From NCBI GenBank assembly GCA_903922175.1, contig CAIXSY010000197.1, forward strand, positions 1-35,375: a DNA stretch of 35,375 nt. The letters run 5' to 3'. Under the pieces are notes generated by a model that was not told where the DNA came from, did no database searches, and was given only the letters and a program-made list of their open reading frames with translations. Both the position numbers and the translations under genes were made by a program. Shown piece after piece: positions 9,400 to 17,050 of this stretch. Source of the stretch: an uncultured delta proteobacterium (GTDB lineage Bacteria > Bdellovibrionota_C > UBA2361 > CAIXSY01). Positions within the stretch are counted from its first letter, which is position 1. Each line of letters begins with the position of its first letter.

Positions 9400-9548
9400 A
9401 GGCAGCAACCATCCCAACGATTATCTCGTATCCGCATCAAGGAAAAGACGAATGAATAGTACGTCTTACCTCAAACTTTGGAGGTGCACAAGGGCGGCCA
9501 GTGCTTCGTGGGACAAGTGCGGCCAGAGAAGAAAGTTTGATCTTATCG

Positions 9549-9656
9549 TTGAACCGAGCCGCGCATTCGCGCGGAAGAGCCTGTAATCTGCTATCTGAGA
9601 TCTGCAGTCAGCTATCAGCCGTCAGCTGTCTGCATCAGATTCAGCTGCAGCATCAG
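9549..9656 (+). repeat. Dispersed repeat family 1, copy A
   Basis: This begins TTGAACCGAGCCGCGCATTC and ends ATTCAGCTGCAGCATCAG. It is nearly identical over most of its length to 18420-18525, except that copy B carries about 15 extra bases after GCGGAAGAG and copy A carries extra bases in the CAGTCAGCTATCAGCCGTC part. Two weaker copies in the opposite orientation lie at ~4412-4504 and ~30195-30325. The internal GCGCATTCGCGC is a small palindrome. Confidence 0.8.
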
Positions 9657-9685
9657 TTGCGGCCGCAGCCGACGGCCTTAGCCGT

Positions 9686-9717
9686 CTTGTCCCCCGTAGC
9701 ACTTGCCGCGAGGCAAG
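9686..9717 (-). repeat. Dispersed repeat family 3, copy (GGCAAGTGCTACG unit)
   Basis: Read on the minus strand this is CCTTGCCTCGCGGCAAGTGC followed by TACGGGGGACAAG. The same unit lies at 17554-17586 and 24696-24725 on the plus strand, and more weakly at ~9495-9517. The CTTGCC...GGCAAG part forms a small hairpin. Confidence 0.7.
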
Positions 9718-9727
9718 GCGAGGTTAA

Positions 9728-9776
9728 GTAGGGACGCTACCGACTTTTTTTAAGATAAAATCGGCAGCGTCCCTAC
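9728..9776. repeat. GGGACGCTACC hairpin (REP-like), copy 1
   Basis: The arms 9728-9743 (GTAGGGACGCTACCGA) and 9761-9776 pair at 15 of 16 positions around a T/A-rich loop. A second copy with a similar loop lies at 35292-35334. From memory, such GGGACGCTACC stem-loops resemble the REP elements mobilised by IS200-like REP-associated transposases. No such gene is in the window. Being just downstream of the nucleotidyltransferase stop, the hairpin could also act as a terminator. Confidence 0.8.
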
Positions 9777-9783
9777 CCCCCCC

Positions 9784-10236
9784 CTACTTTCCGAGAACCC
9801 TCTTGAGCTTTTCGATATCAGCCAAATCTTGAGGCCTACCGGCTAATCGCTTCAGCTTGATTAAGTCTTTTAGCCCAACTACGCGCAATGTGGTGTTGGC
9901 TATTTTGACCTTCACTGCTCGCTTTATAATCGCTGTACTATCAACTCCCTTGATTCTGTTTAGTATATCGACACGCAACGGGGCGATGCCAAAGACGTAT
10001 AGCAAACCTGGATCTGCGAGATCTTCGATGCTTAAGTTACTTATAGGCGCACCGAACTGAGTCAGCGCAGCGAGTACCGCCTTGGCATTCTTCTTATTAG
10101 CAGCAATCAAAATATCCAAATCTTTCGTATATCGAGGCTCTGCGTGTATTCCTACCGCATATCCGCCAATCAAGGCATAAGCAACCTTATGGCTTTCGAA
10201 TGCACGCAGTAGTTCTAAGAAATCTGGGTATATCAT
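9784..10236 (-). CDS. Nucleotidyltransferase, AbiEii/DUF6036-like
   Basis: The protein has 150 aa. The minimal nucleotidyltransferase motif is clear: LIGGYAVGIH (22-31) and then R-x-T-x-D-L-D (R35 to D41), with the paired Asp residues that bind metal. A later acidic strand (LRVDIL) supplies the third carboxylate. The C-terminal LKDLIKLKRLAGRPQDLADI is typical of small AbiEii-type proteins, where K-R-x-A-x-R-x-x-D-x-x-D is conserved. Some relatives are toxins that modify tRNA and others have no known role. At this size it is a stand-alone catalytic domain. A small gene overlaps its start by 50 bp and may encode a partner or antitoxin. Two-gene units of this type are common in accessory DNA. 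Confidence 0.8.
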   Translation of the reverse strand: MIYPDFLELLRAFESHKVAYALIGGYAVGIHAEPRYTKDLDILIAANKKNAKAVLAALTQFGAPISNLSIEDLADPGLLYVFGIAPLRVDILNRIKGVDSTAIIKRAVKVKIANTTLRVVGLKDLIKLKRLAGRPQDLADIEKLKRVLGK

Positions 10237-10405
10237 TAGTATTATTTTTTAACTGATAGTCGAACAGGGTAATCTGACAGATCAAGGCAAATTTATCTTG
10301 ATATGACATCTCACTCGTGCCATCCAGCTGGCTGATGGAAGCATGCTCAGAGTCCCGCCCTACAAAGCTAAACTGTTTTCTACGGCCTTTTGATCTATTT
10401 TTCAT
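10187..10405 (-). CDS. Small protein upstream of the nucleotidyltransferase (possible partner)
   Basis: The 72-aa frame starts at ATG 10405 and overlaps the first 50 bp of the nucleotidyltransferase in another frame. The N-terminus is basic (MKNRSKGRRKQF), followed by FVGRDSEHASISQLDGTSEM and a helical part (SYQDKFALICQITLFDYQL). The last ~20 residues are encoded inside the overlap and look less natural. Small helical proteins often precede AbiEii-like nucleotidyltransferases, so a partner or antitoxin role is plausible. I do not recognise the family. Confidence 0.5.
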   Translation of the reverse strand: MKNRSKGRRKQFSFVGRDSEHASISQLDGTSEMSYQDKFALICQITLFDYQLKNNTNDIPRFLRTTACIRKP

Positions 10406-10610
10406 GCGCTGCTGCTGACTGTAGCATCTCGGGTTAAATTTAGCAGGTACAAAAAAGTACGAACGATTGAGGCATACACCTATTTATCGGGAAAATGCGC
10501 CGAAAGTTTCCTCGATGCACATCGATTTGAGAGGAATATTTATTCCATCTATTAATTCGATATGTTGGCGTCAATTACTTTAAGTCGTTTAGAATGGGAG
10601 AGAGTTACCT

Positions 10611-10646
10611 GCTACCAGTTCTCTGGCGGCTACCAGTTCTCTGGCG
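10611..10646. repeat. 18-bp tandem duplication over a stop codon
   Basis: GCTACCAGTTCTCTGGCG occurs twice without a gap, at 10611-10628 and 10629-10646. On the minus strand each unit reads PPENW-stop, so the duplication copies the last five codons and the stop of the membrane protein gene at 10630-11061. Confidence 0.9.
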
Positions 10647-11061
10647 GATCATCGAGCAGGCTTTTAGCCATCCTTGCCCAGCGTTCGATAAAGAGAACCA
10701 AGAAGCACGCGGCGGCACTCCAAAAGCATACTCGCCCGATCCCCAGGACAGAGAAGAAGATAAATGGCGGCTGAAGCCAGTAAAATCCTAAGAAAAAGAA
10801 CACGAAAGAAGCGAACACTGCCAGCGCCCAATTTTCAAGAAAGTGGACACGCGGGGAGCGGCACAGGAAACGGATCAGGTTAATAACACGAATACCGAGC
10901 AAGAGAAGAAACAGGAGGAGATATGTCCGCTCTGCGTCTACATTGTGCGTAAGCCCCTTGTCGTCGATCGCCGACAATCCAACAAGTGCGATCAGTATCT
11001 CTGCACACACTGCCAGAATGAACAGCCCAGCAATTGATGGATACTTAGAGTCTCTGCGCAT
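10630..11061 (-). CDS. Small integral membrane protein, function unknown
   Basis: The start is chosen at ATG 11061 (MRRDSKYPSIAGLFIL), because the open frame upstream runs into an inverted repeat and the cpaB gene and does not look coding. The resulting 143-aa protein has about four membrane helices: ~9-28 (IAGLFILAVCAEILIALVGL), ~45-60 (TYLLLFLLLLGIRVINLI), ~75-98 (WALAVFASFVFFFLGFYWL) and ~100-125. The tail is short and charged (ERWARMAKSLLDDPPENW). I do not recognise the family. The gene lies 80 bp downstream of cpaB on the same strand, with a 13-bp inverted repeat between, so it may be partly uncoupled from cpaB. Confidence 0.65.
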   Translation of the reverse strand: MRRDSKYPSIAGLFILAVCAEILIALVGLSAIDDKGLTHNVDAERTYLLLFLLLLGIRVINLIRFLCRSPRVHFLENWALAVFASFVFFFLGFYWLQPPFIFFSVLGIGRVCFWSAAACFLVLFIERWARMAKSLLDDPPENW

Positions 11062-11077
11062 GATGACTATTCCGGAT

Positions 11078-11139
11078 AGTTCCTGCCCGGGACAAAAAAG
11101 CTTCGGCTCTGCAGAGGAACTGATTTCCGGGCAGGAACT
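11078..11139. terminator. Inverted repeat between cpaB and the membrane protein gene
   Basis: The arms AGTTCCTGCCCGG (11078-11090) and CCGGGCAGGAACT (11127-11139) are a perfect 13-bp match. The loop holds the palindrome CTCTGCAGAG and, read on the minus strand, AAGCTTTTTT. It starts 3 bp after the cpaB stop in the direction of transcription. It could be a terminator or attenuator of cpaB. The T run lies inside the large loop, so an alternative shorter hairpin would be the actual terminator. Confidence 0.5.
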
Positions 11140-11141
11140 TG

Positions 11142-12056
11142 CTATTCGACCGGGCTCATCGAGCCATCGCAACCAACGATGTATTCCTTGCCCCCCATCT
11201 TGATCTTGCCCTTGCTGCACGTAACCGGCTGCGGGGCCGCTTTTGCAGCCTTATTGGAATTGGCCAGATCCGAAGCGGTAAAATTAGTAGCGGCCGCAGC
11301 AGCGTCATCCTCCGGGGCACGCATAATTAGACTCAAACGCCCCATCTGACGTGCGGTAGAGACCTTGAGCGCATCCTGGGTGGCGACGTCAAGCGTAATC
11401 GTTCGCGCAACTCGCGTCGGCCGCCTCTGCTGCATCGACGCTGCCGCGGTAGTCGAATCACCGCCATAGGATATGACCCGCGCGTTCTGCACGATGATAT
11501 TGCTCACCAAAGAGCCACCCTGCGAATAGGTCAAAACGACGTCAACATGCGTACCCGCAAGCGCATGTCCCTCCAGTCCAGAGATATCGTCGACTTCGAT
11601 ACTTACGGCGCGATTACCCGGTGTAAGCGCTATAGTGGAAACCTTCGAGGTTGATTCCTGGGTCGTTGTGTCCTGGCGCTGCAACGGTAACCCGGCAACA
11701 AGCTTATTCTTTGCATAAAAACCAACCACCTCGGAGAAGTCACTAAAAGCTCCTTCTGGAGCGGTCGCACGCGGCCAACGCTTTTTCTGAAATCTTACCT
11801 GAGAAAGTAGCGTCCCTGGAGCCACCTCGGCTTCGGGGCAGATGACAGAGATAGAATCTTTTGCTTCAGCCAGAGACGCTGCCTGATCAGTTGAATTTTG
11901 CTGCGAGGAAGGCTGCCCGCCCGACTTAAAGCCAGCAACGAGAGCGAAGATGACCATGACAGCAAGCGCTGTTCCAGCCGCCGCGATAAAGAGGAATTTT
12001 TCACGCTCCCCTTTGTTAGCAAACCCAGAATTAGTCTTTCCAAACTTTGATCCCAT
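11142..12056 (-). CDS. cpaB: Flp pilus assembly protein CpaB (RcpC-like)
   Basis: The 304-aa protein has a short cytoplasmic N-terminus, a membrane anchor at ~23-45 (LFIAAAGTALAVMVIFALVAGF) and a Gln/Ser linker. A SAF-type beta-clip region follows ('VAPGTLLSQVRFQKKRWPR...LVAGLPLQRQD'), then the RcpC/CpaB domain with 'VSIEVDDISGLEGHALAGTHVDVVLTY'. The last motif (G-x-x-x-P/A-G-x-x-V-D-V) is diagnostic. CpaB proteins work in the periplasm in Flp/Tad pilus assembly next to the secretin. No other tad gene (cpaA, rcpA, cpaF, tadB/C) is present within 35 kb, so it is an orphan copy here. The Cys pair near the C-terminus (VTCSKGK...IVGCDG) could form a disulphide. Confidence 0.8.
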   Translation of the reverse strand: MGSKFGKTNSGFANKGEREKFLFIAAAGTALAVMVIFALVAGFKSGGQPSSQQNSTDQAASLAEAKDSISVICPEAEVAPGTLLSQVRFQKKRWPRATAPEGAFSDFSEVVGFYAKNKLVAGLPLQRQDTTTQESTSKVSTIALTPGNRAVSIEVDDISGLEGHALAGTHVDVVLTYSQGGSLVSNIIVQNARVISYGGDSTTAAASMQQRRPTRVARTITLDVATQDALKVSTARQMGRLSLIMRAPEDDAAAAATNFTASDLANSNKAAKAAPQPVTCSKGKIKMGGKEYIVGCDGSMSPVE

Positions 12057-12210
12057 ACGAACCTCTGGATGACAGCTTTAAACCATTAACAACCGCGCAC
12101 AGCCAGTATACTACATCGATTCATAATTTCGAAAACCTTACGCTGCAAATATATATCGGATTTCCCCAAGAAGGGCTAAAGGGCTAAATAAATAGCATAA
12201 ATTGGAAGAA

Positions 12211-13572
12211 TTACATAAGATCCGCGATGGTCTCTAGGTAGCATCGCGCTCCGGCCTCGAATGCAGCTAGCGGTAGACGCTCATCTCGATTGTGCGCCAG
12301 GGCGAACCCCTCGAAACCATCGGGGAAGAGGAGCGGAGCAAAGCCGATTGGCTTAATTCCCGCCGCAAAATAGAAGCTATTGTCACTAGCCGCAGGCATC
12401 AACATCGACAGAACCTTGGGTTTTTCTAGCGCCTCTGCCCAAAAACGTTCTATACATGTGGAGATCTGCTGCAAGAGCGCATCGCCTTGTGGAATCTCAT
12501 ACCCAGTAGAAAGGGTTTTAAGCTCATATTCCACTTTGGCACCAAGCTCATCGGCCCTCCGACACAAAAACTTGCCGATCTTGTCAGAGAATTGCTCACA
12601 GGAAAGGTCAGGAACGATGCGGCAATCGAAGGCGGCCGATGCCTCTTCTGGAATTACATTACGCGAGGTCCCTGCCTTAAGTGACGTTGGTGTAATTGTA
12701 TGAGCTAGCATCGCCCCAAGCTGCACGGCGAGGTTCTGATCGGGAAGACTTCGAAGCGTCTGCCGAAAGCGCTCCTTGTCCAACAACGTCGAAAGCAGCT
12801 CACGTTCCGGACTGGCACAGGCCTGAGCCAGCTCAGTAAAAAAATGGCGCGACGTTGCTGAGACACAAAACCCATCAAAATCTTGGGTTAGACTGGCAAC
12901 AAGCTGACTTAGCCAGAGGATGCTATTGCGCGGATGAGGAAGGCTACCATGCCCACTTACCCCTTTAACCACCACCTGCAGAGTCGCCGAGGACTTCTCC
13001 CCTGCCTGCAGCGGAACGAACTGTCGCCCTCCTATCTGGACATTAAATCCACCGACCTCATTAATAACATACTCTGCATCAATTAACTCTCGATGTGACT
13101 TCGTCAGATAGGCGCTGCCGTTGGCGCCCCCCTCTTCCTCGTCTACAAGCGCCACGAGCTTGAGCGTGCGCGCCACTCCCATGCGCCGTGCTGCGATTAA
13201 CGCGGCTACGTCGAAACAGGTCTTATACTTGACGTCGAGTGCACCGCGTCCCCAGATCGCCCCCTCAGACTCGACTCCGGCAAAGGGAGGGTGGCGCCAG
13301 AGCGCAGCGCCAACTACCGGCACGACATCGACATGCGAGCTTAGAAGAAGTGGAGCTCTTGACGGGTCGCTCCCCTTCACTTCTGCCACCAGATTGGGGC
13401 GCGCAGCGTCTCGGGCGACAAGCTGGCATGGAATCCCTTCGACGCTCAAGATGTGCGCCAGATACTCAATCAGCGCACGTTCATTTCCCGGCGGATTCGA
13501 GGTGTCAAAACGCAGAAGTTGGACAAACCAGATTCGAGCTTTTGCCGCCAATTCATCTATCAAAGCACTCAC
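12211..13572 (-). CDS. M20 family metallopeptidase (ArgE/DapE/CPS1-like)
   Basis: I place the start at GTG 13572. That codon overlaps the upstream methyltransferase stop as GTGA, a usual coupling, and gives MSALIDELAAKARIWFVQLLRFDTSNPPGNE, a normal M20 N-terminus. The ~453-aa protein shows SSHVDVVP (metal His80, Asp82), GRGALDVK (bridging Asp113), DEEEGG (catalytic and metal Glu, ~145-147) and a terminal AHNRDE (metal His). It resembles M20 carboxypeptidases and acylases that cut N-acyl amino acids or peptides. The exact substrate cannot be assigned. ArgE and DapE are relatives, but nearby genes give no lysine or arginine pathway. It is translationally coupled to the RlmI-like gene. Confidence 0.9.
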   Translation of the reverse strand: MSALIDELAAKARIWFVQLLRFDTSNPPGNERALIEYLAHILSVEGIPCQLVARDAARPNLVAEVKGSDPSRAPLLLSSHVDVVPVVGAALWRHPPFAGVESEGAIWGRGALDVKYKTCFDVAALIAARRMGVARTLKLVALVDEEEGGANGSAYLTKSHRELIDAEYVINEVGGFNVQIGGRQFVPLQAGEKSSATLQVVVKGVSGHGSLPHPRNSILWLSQLVASLTQDFDGFCVSATSRHFFTELAQACASPERELLSTLLDKERFRQTLRSLPDQNLAVQLGAMLAHTITPTSLKAGTSRNVIPEEASAAFDCRIVPDLSCEQFSDKIGKFLCRRADELGAKVEYELKTLSTGYEIPQGDALLQQISTCIERFWAEALEKPKVLSMLMPAASDNSFYFAAGIKPIGFAPLLFPDGFEGFALAHNRDERLPLAAFEAGARCYLETIADLM

Positions 13573-14573
13573 GCCGCGACCTCCCCTTTCAGCATACACC
13601 ACCAACCACGCATCGCAATTGAATCAACCTCACCCGCAGTGAAATCCTGACGCGGGGGGAGCAACTTCTCCATACTCAGGATGCTCACGCTGCGCACTTG
13701 AGCCGCAGCTTCAAGACGCGACTTGAGCAGCGCAGCGCTCATACCACGCTGATTTGTCGTCAACACAATCGTCGCCGATGACGCCGTCACCTGCAAGCAG
13801 CGATCGAGAAGCAAACTGGCATCCCTCTCAAAAGAGAACTTCCCCTGCGCCGACGTGCCGAACGCCGGTGGATCAACAATGATCGTGTCATAACAGGCTG
13901 AGCCGCGTTGTACACGGCGCGCCTCTTTTTCGAGGAAGGTAACCGCATCTTCAGGAATAAAACGCATCTCTCCACGTCCAGGTGCTTGATTGAGAGCTAA
14001 ATTATCTCGCGCCCAGCGCAGCGCCGCCTTACTGACGTCGACCTGCACTACCTCTGCAGCTCCTCCGGCGTAGGCAGCAACACCGAGTGAGCCGCTAAAG
14101 CAGAAGAGGTTTAGAACTCGCTTCCCCACGCTGTCGGCATACAAACGCGCCCGCAGCTCGCGCATATCTATAAAAAAGCCAGCATTGACTTGACCCTGTG
14201 GTCGAACCAGAAATGTAAGGTCTCCCTCTCGTAGGCTGCTTTCGGCACGTGCAGCACCCGCCACGAGAACAGCACCGCAGCGGGCAGTTTCCCGCGCTTC
14301 GCGCTGATGTGTCCAAAGATAGGCCGCCTCGACTCCAGCTAGCTGCAGGATCTCTCTCGTCCAGAACGATGGAGCCGTAAGAGCTGAGCTAACATCTCCT
14401 GCTGCCTGTATAAGGTGCACGACGAGGACCTCGGCAAACTTATCGATGGTTACACCCGCCAGCCCATCCCCGGGGCCGTCGAACAGACGCAGCGCCTGCG
14501 CCTGCTTCATCAGCGGAAGACGAATCGCGATAGCCTGGGTAATTTTTTCGAGGATCTGCGCGTTGGTCGTCAT
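13569..14573 (-). CDS. Class I rRNA methyltransferase, RlmI-like
   Basis: The start is taken at ATG 14573 (MTTNAQILEKITQAIA). An ATG ten codons upstream is also open. The ~334-aa protein has the family motif GQVNAGFFIDMRELR, SAM motif I VLNLFCFSGSLGVAA (~153-167) and catalytic motif IV DPPAFG (~234-239). These are features of RlmI/RlmK-type methyltransferases that modify 23S rRNA cytosine C5. The typical N-terminal PUA-like part is short: 'RLFDGPGDGLAGVTIDKFAEVLVV' is the region that follows PUA in RlmI. The assignment to RlmI itself is therefore tentative. It overlaps the M20 gene by 4 bp and follows hemC by ~170 bp. Confidence 0.85.
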   Translation of the reverse strand: MTTNAQILEKITQAIAIRLPLMKQAQALRLFDGPGDGLAGVTIDKFAEVLVVHLIQAAGDVSSALTAPSFWTREILQLAGVEAAYLWTHQREARETARCGAVLVAGAARAESSLREGDLTFLVRPQGQVNAGFFIDMRELRARLYADSVGKRVLNLFCFSGSLGVAAYAGGAAEVVQVDVSKAALRWARDNLALNQAPGRGEMRFIPEDAVTFLEKEARRVQRGSACYDTIIVDPPAFGTSAQGKFSFERDASLLLDRCLQVTASSATIVLTTNQRGMSAALLKSRLEAAAQVRSVSILSMEKLLPPRQDFTAGEVDSIAMRGWWCMLKGEVAA

Positions 14574-14629
14574 AGGGCTATTGTAAACATACCTCGTCAG
14601 CACTTTTCGCGGGCGTGTCCGAGAAAGAC

Positions 14630-14655
14630 GACGCTGACCTCATGACGTCAGCGTC
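14630..14655. other. GACGCTGAC hairpin downstream of hemC
   Basis: GACGCTGAC (14630-14638) and GTCAGCGTC (14647-14655) form a 9-bp stem with an 8-nt loop, in the gap between hemC and the methyltransferase gene. There is no clear U run, so a rho-independent terminator is only a possibility. Confidence 0.4.
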
Positions 14656-14746
14656 ATCGGTCCACAAAAATTGTTGTTTTTAAGCTGTTTATTCCCATAT
14701 GGGGGGATAACCGTTCACGGGGCCTAACTAATTGAAACTATGGAAT

Positions 14747-15670
14747 CTAGTCCAGCTCTCGAAACCCTTTCGCCAGTGCTTGCGTGGCAAGGTCTGCACC
14801 GAGACCAAAAGCCTGCACCAGGGAATCAGCTCCTAGCCGACACTCTCCGGCGAGCTCAATGCATCGCCCGCCATCGAGCGCGAGGCAACGAGTCTGCAAG
14901 GCAAGTTTCTCCCCCTGCACCGTGGCAAGAGCTCCGATGGGCGTACTACACCCAGCCGAAAGAGTTTTTAGGAATGCTCGCTCTGCCACAGTTTCAAGGC
15001 GCGTCGTCGACGAATTAAGCCGTGAGAGAATCTCGCGGACATCAGCTCGGTGCGCCGCGCACTGCACCGCCAATGCCCCCTGTCCTGGTGCGGGTAAGAT
15101 CTCAGCTGGAGTAAAAAACTGCGCGGCTTCTGATAAAAGTCCGATGCGCGTCAGCCCAGCCTCGGCGAGCACCGTCGCCGCATACTCGCCTAAGTGTACC
15201 TTGCGTATGCGAGTATCTACGTTGCCGCGGATATCCTTAAATTGCAGGTCAGGCCGCAGCCGCCGGAGCTGGGTTTCGCGGCGTGGGCTTGAGGTGCCGA
15301 TAACACTACCGGGAGCAAGATCCGCCAGCTGAAGATTGTCCTTACTGACGAGCACATCACGCGACGCGACTCGCTGCATAATTGCCCCCAACTCGAAGCG
15401 GGGGTCCTCTTCCGTGGGAAGATCCTTGAGCGAATGCACCGCGATGTCGATGCTTTCTGCAAGCAGCTCCTCTTCAAGCTCGGCGGTAAAGAGCCCCTTG
15501 CCACCAAGACTGGGCAGAGAGACATTCAAGGTCGTGTCTCCCCTCGTAAGGATCTCTTTGACCTCGACATCCAACCCGGGGAATGCTTGCAACAACGCTG
15601 CGCGCACAAAATATGTCTGCTGCAGCGCCAATCTGCTTCTGCGGGTGCCAATAATAAGCTTATTTATCAT
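14747..15670 (-). CDS. hemC: Hydroxymethylbilane synthase (porphobilinogen deaminase)
   Basis: HemC joins four porphobilinogen molecules into hydroxymethylbilane in tetrapyrrole synthesis in the cytoplasm. The 307-aa protein starts with the usual LIIGTRRSRLAL and has TRGDTT (42-47), the catalytic Asp83 in HSLKDLP, SSPRR (127-131) for substrate and cofactor binding, and the dipyrromethane-binding Cys241 in SAGCSTPIG. Length and motifs are complete. A start at ATG 15670 fits the family. Tetrapyrrole synthesis here agrees with the presence of a B12-dependent MetH in the window, although HemC also serves heme. No other hem gene is adjacent. Confidence 0.97.
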   Translation of the reverse strand: MINKLIIGTRRSRLALQQTYFVRAALLQAFPGLDVEVKEILTRGDTTLNVSLPSLGGKGLFTAELEEELLAESIDIAVHSLKDLPTEEDPRFELGAIMQRVASRDVLVSKDNLQLADLAPGSVIGTSSPRRETQLRRLRPDLQFKDIRGNVDTRIRKVHLGEYAATVLAEAGLTRIGLLSEAAQFFTPAEILPAPGQGALAVQCAAHRADVREILSRLNSSTTRLETVAERAFLKTLSAGCSTPIGALATVQGEKLALQTRCLALDGGRCIELAGECRLGADSLVQAFGLGADLATQALAKGFRELD

Positions 15671-15824
15671 ACCACCAGACCATCACTCTTTTATGAATAC
15701 CACCCTCAATGGGAACTTCGTCGGGTATTTTCTGGTCAAGTCTGCATCAAAACCCTTTTACAATCAACATATTGGATACACAAAGGGTAACTGCTCAACA
15801 AGTGTGGGTAGGAGAAACGTGAAC

Positions 15825-15896
15825 GTGCTCGTGGTCGTGAACGTGGTCGATGTAACTAGCCGATTCGGCACACTCTTCGACTGCGACCACGAGTAC
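15825..15896. repeat. Imperfect inverted repeat (GTGCTCGTGGTCG)
   Basis: GTGCTCGTGGTCG (15825-15837) pairs with CGACCACGAGTAC (15884-15896) at 12 of 13 positions across 46 nt. CGTGAACGTG is also repeated directly around the left arm. It lies in the non-coding stretch between hemC and the next plus-strand gene. The rest of 15671-15997 shows nothing else. Confidence 0.6.
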
Positions 15897-15997
15897 AAAT
15901 GATTAAGTTACCCGGACTCATTGAGCAGCGAAAAACACCGCACACAAACACTAGACATATGCATCTTAACGCTATTAGGCATAGGTGTAAGTTTTTA

Positions 15998-16435
15998 ATG
16001 AATCTGTCCCTACCGAATCAGCGATCCCTCCTTGCCACTAAAAAAGGTGATCACCTTTCGCGCGAGTGCGTCTTTATACTGACTGAGCTTGCCCTTGCCG
16101 CAGGCCCGTTCGGATCGGCTTTTGCCTTTAGTAACGGCATCCACCTCGTAGCTCAACCGGCTGCAGACGGAAAGAAAACCGTCGTCGATCTGACCGGACC
16201 AGAGGGAAAGTTTCGGGGCTTCGTCATTGACAGCTTAGGCGAAGTCGACGTTTACCTCGACAACGGGCTGCAGGTAAACCTAGAGCAACTTATTAAACAA
16301 ATCCCTCCCCCGAAGATTAGCACACCTCGTGCGAGACAAAGCACTGCCCAAGCTCTTCAGGGTGCATCACTTCCGTCGATCCCCATCGAATGGGGCGCGG
16401 AGAAGTTGCGTATTGTCGAGGTAAAACAGAAGTAA
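15998..16435 (+). CDS. Hypothetical protein, 145 aa
   Basis: The frame is open from 15899, but the first 33 residues (MIKLPGLIEQRKTPHTN...) look non-coding, so I prefer ATG 15998. The protein begins MNLSLPNQRSLLATKKGDHLSREC. It has no signal peptide. A central beta-rich part (FAFSNGIHLVAQPAADGKKTVVDL; GFVIDSLGEVDVYLDNGL) is followed by a proline-rich linker and a short tail (SIPIEWGAEKLRIVEVKQK). I do not recognise the family. It is convergent with the yceI-like gene, with 7 bp between stops. A weak AGGTG lies about 12 bp before the start. Confidence 0.6.
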   Translation: MNLSLPNQRSLLATKKGDHLSRECVFILTELALAAGPFGSAFAFSNGIHLVAQPAADGKKTVVDLTGPEGKFRGFVIDSLGEVDVYLDNGLQVNLEQLIKQIPPPKISTPRARQSTAQALQGASLPSIPIEWGAEKLRIVEVKQK

Positions 16436-16442
16436 CGAGTTA

Positions 16443-17030
16443 CTAATTCTTTTCCTTCACCGCCTCAATATCAATCGAGATAGTGACTTCAGAGCCGACC
16501 ATAATTCCACCGGCTTCAGTTAATTTATCCCAGGTTAAGCCATAGTCTTTGCGATTGAGCGATGCACTGGCAGAGAACCCTGCACGTTCATTTCCATAGG
16601 GGTCCTTGGCTTCTCCATTAAATTGAGCATCGAGCAGCACCTCTTTGGTCACCCCATGCAGGGTGAGATCTCCAATCACCTGGAACTTCCCCACACCAAG
16701 CACCTTCACCTTCTTTGAAGTAAACGTCATTTTGGGGAACTTCTCTAGGCAGAAGAAATCACAACTCTTCAAGTGACCATCACGCTTTTCTTGATTGGTG
16801 TTAATCGACGACACATCGAGAGTCACGGCAGTTTTCGAAGCCTCAATATTTTGGGGGTCGAAGGTGAGACTCCCCTCGATAGCTTCGAAGCGCCCAGTTA
16901 CCGAACTAATCCCAAGGTGGCGCACCTTAAAGAGCACCTGCGTATGGGCAGGGTCAATCTTGTAGCTCGCAGCCCAAAGGGGGGCAGCAAACAGAAATAA
17001 GGGCAGAGCTAAAGTAAGTATCTTTTTCAT
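16443..17030 (-). CDS. YceI family periplasmic protein
   Basis: A cleavable signal peptide (MKKILTLALPLFLFAAPLWA, ~1-20) precedes a lipocalin-like YceI domain of usual length (195 aa). Typical elements are YKIDPAHTQVLFKVRHLGIS (23-42), FDPQNIEASKTAVTLDVSSINT and GDLTLHGVTKEV. Two Cys residues occur in the SCDFFCLEKFP segment, where most family members have SADFFDVEKFP. YceI proteins bind isoprenoid-like lipids and are often induced by acid or osmotic stress. The physiological role is unproven. A short unrecognised frame and a DUF2892 gene lie upstream on the same strand, so the three may be one transcript. Confidence 0.93.
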   Translation of the reverse strand: MKKILTLALPLFLFAAPLWAASYKIDPAHTQVLFKVRHLGISSVTGRFEAIEGSLTFDPQNIEASKTAVTLDVSSINTNQEKRDGHLKSCDFFCLEKFPKMTFTSKKVKVLGVGKFQVIGDLTLHGVTKEVLLDAQFNGEAKDPYGNERAGFSASASLNRKDYGLTWDKLTEAGGIMVGSEVTISIDIEAVKEKN

Positions 17031-17050
17031 AATTCATCTCTCCAGGCTAA

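Larger units (their letters stand above)
9421..9783. repeat. Composite intergenic repeat island
   Basis: The 360-bp gap between the nucleotidyltransferase stop and the ABC operon start holds no gene. It contains, in order, a copy of the 'GTGCTxCGTxGGACAAG' unit at ~9495-9517, the 'CGCGCATTCGCGCGGAA' dispersed repeat at 9549-9656, a reverse copy of the GTGCTACGTAGGACAAG unit at 9686-9717, a GGGACGCTACC hairpin at 9728-9776 and a run of 9 C up to 9784. Three unrelated repeat families are therefore packed side by side. Confidence 0.75.

Noticed and set aside
9400-9417. Longer start for the ABC ATPase (TTG at 9417)
   Set aside because: The added residues MGWLLP do not fit the family, which starts at MIEVQRLTK.
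14604-14746. Rho-independent terminator for hemC
   Set aside because: The GACGCTGAC hairpin lies ~90 bp after the hemC stop and has no adjacent U run, so I list it only as a hairpin.
15899-15997. Extended N-terminus of the 145-aa protein
   Set aside because: The first 33 codons give a natural-looking start but unusual composition, and ATG 15998 is better placed. No evidence decides between them fully.
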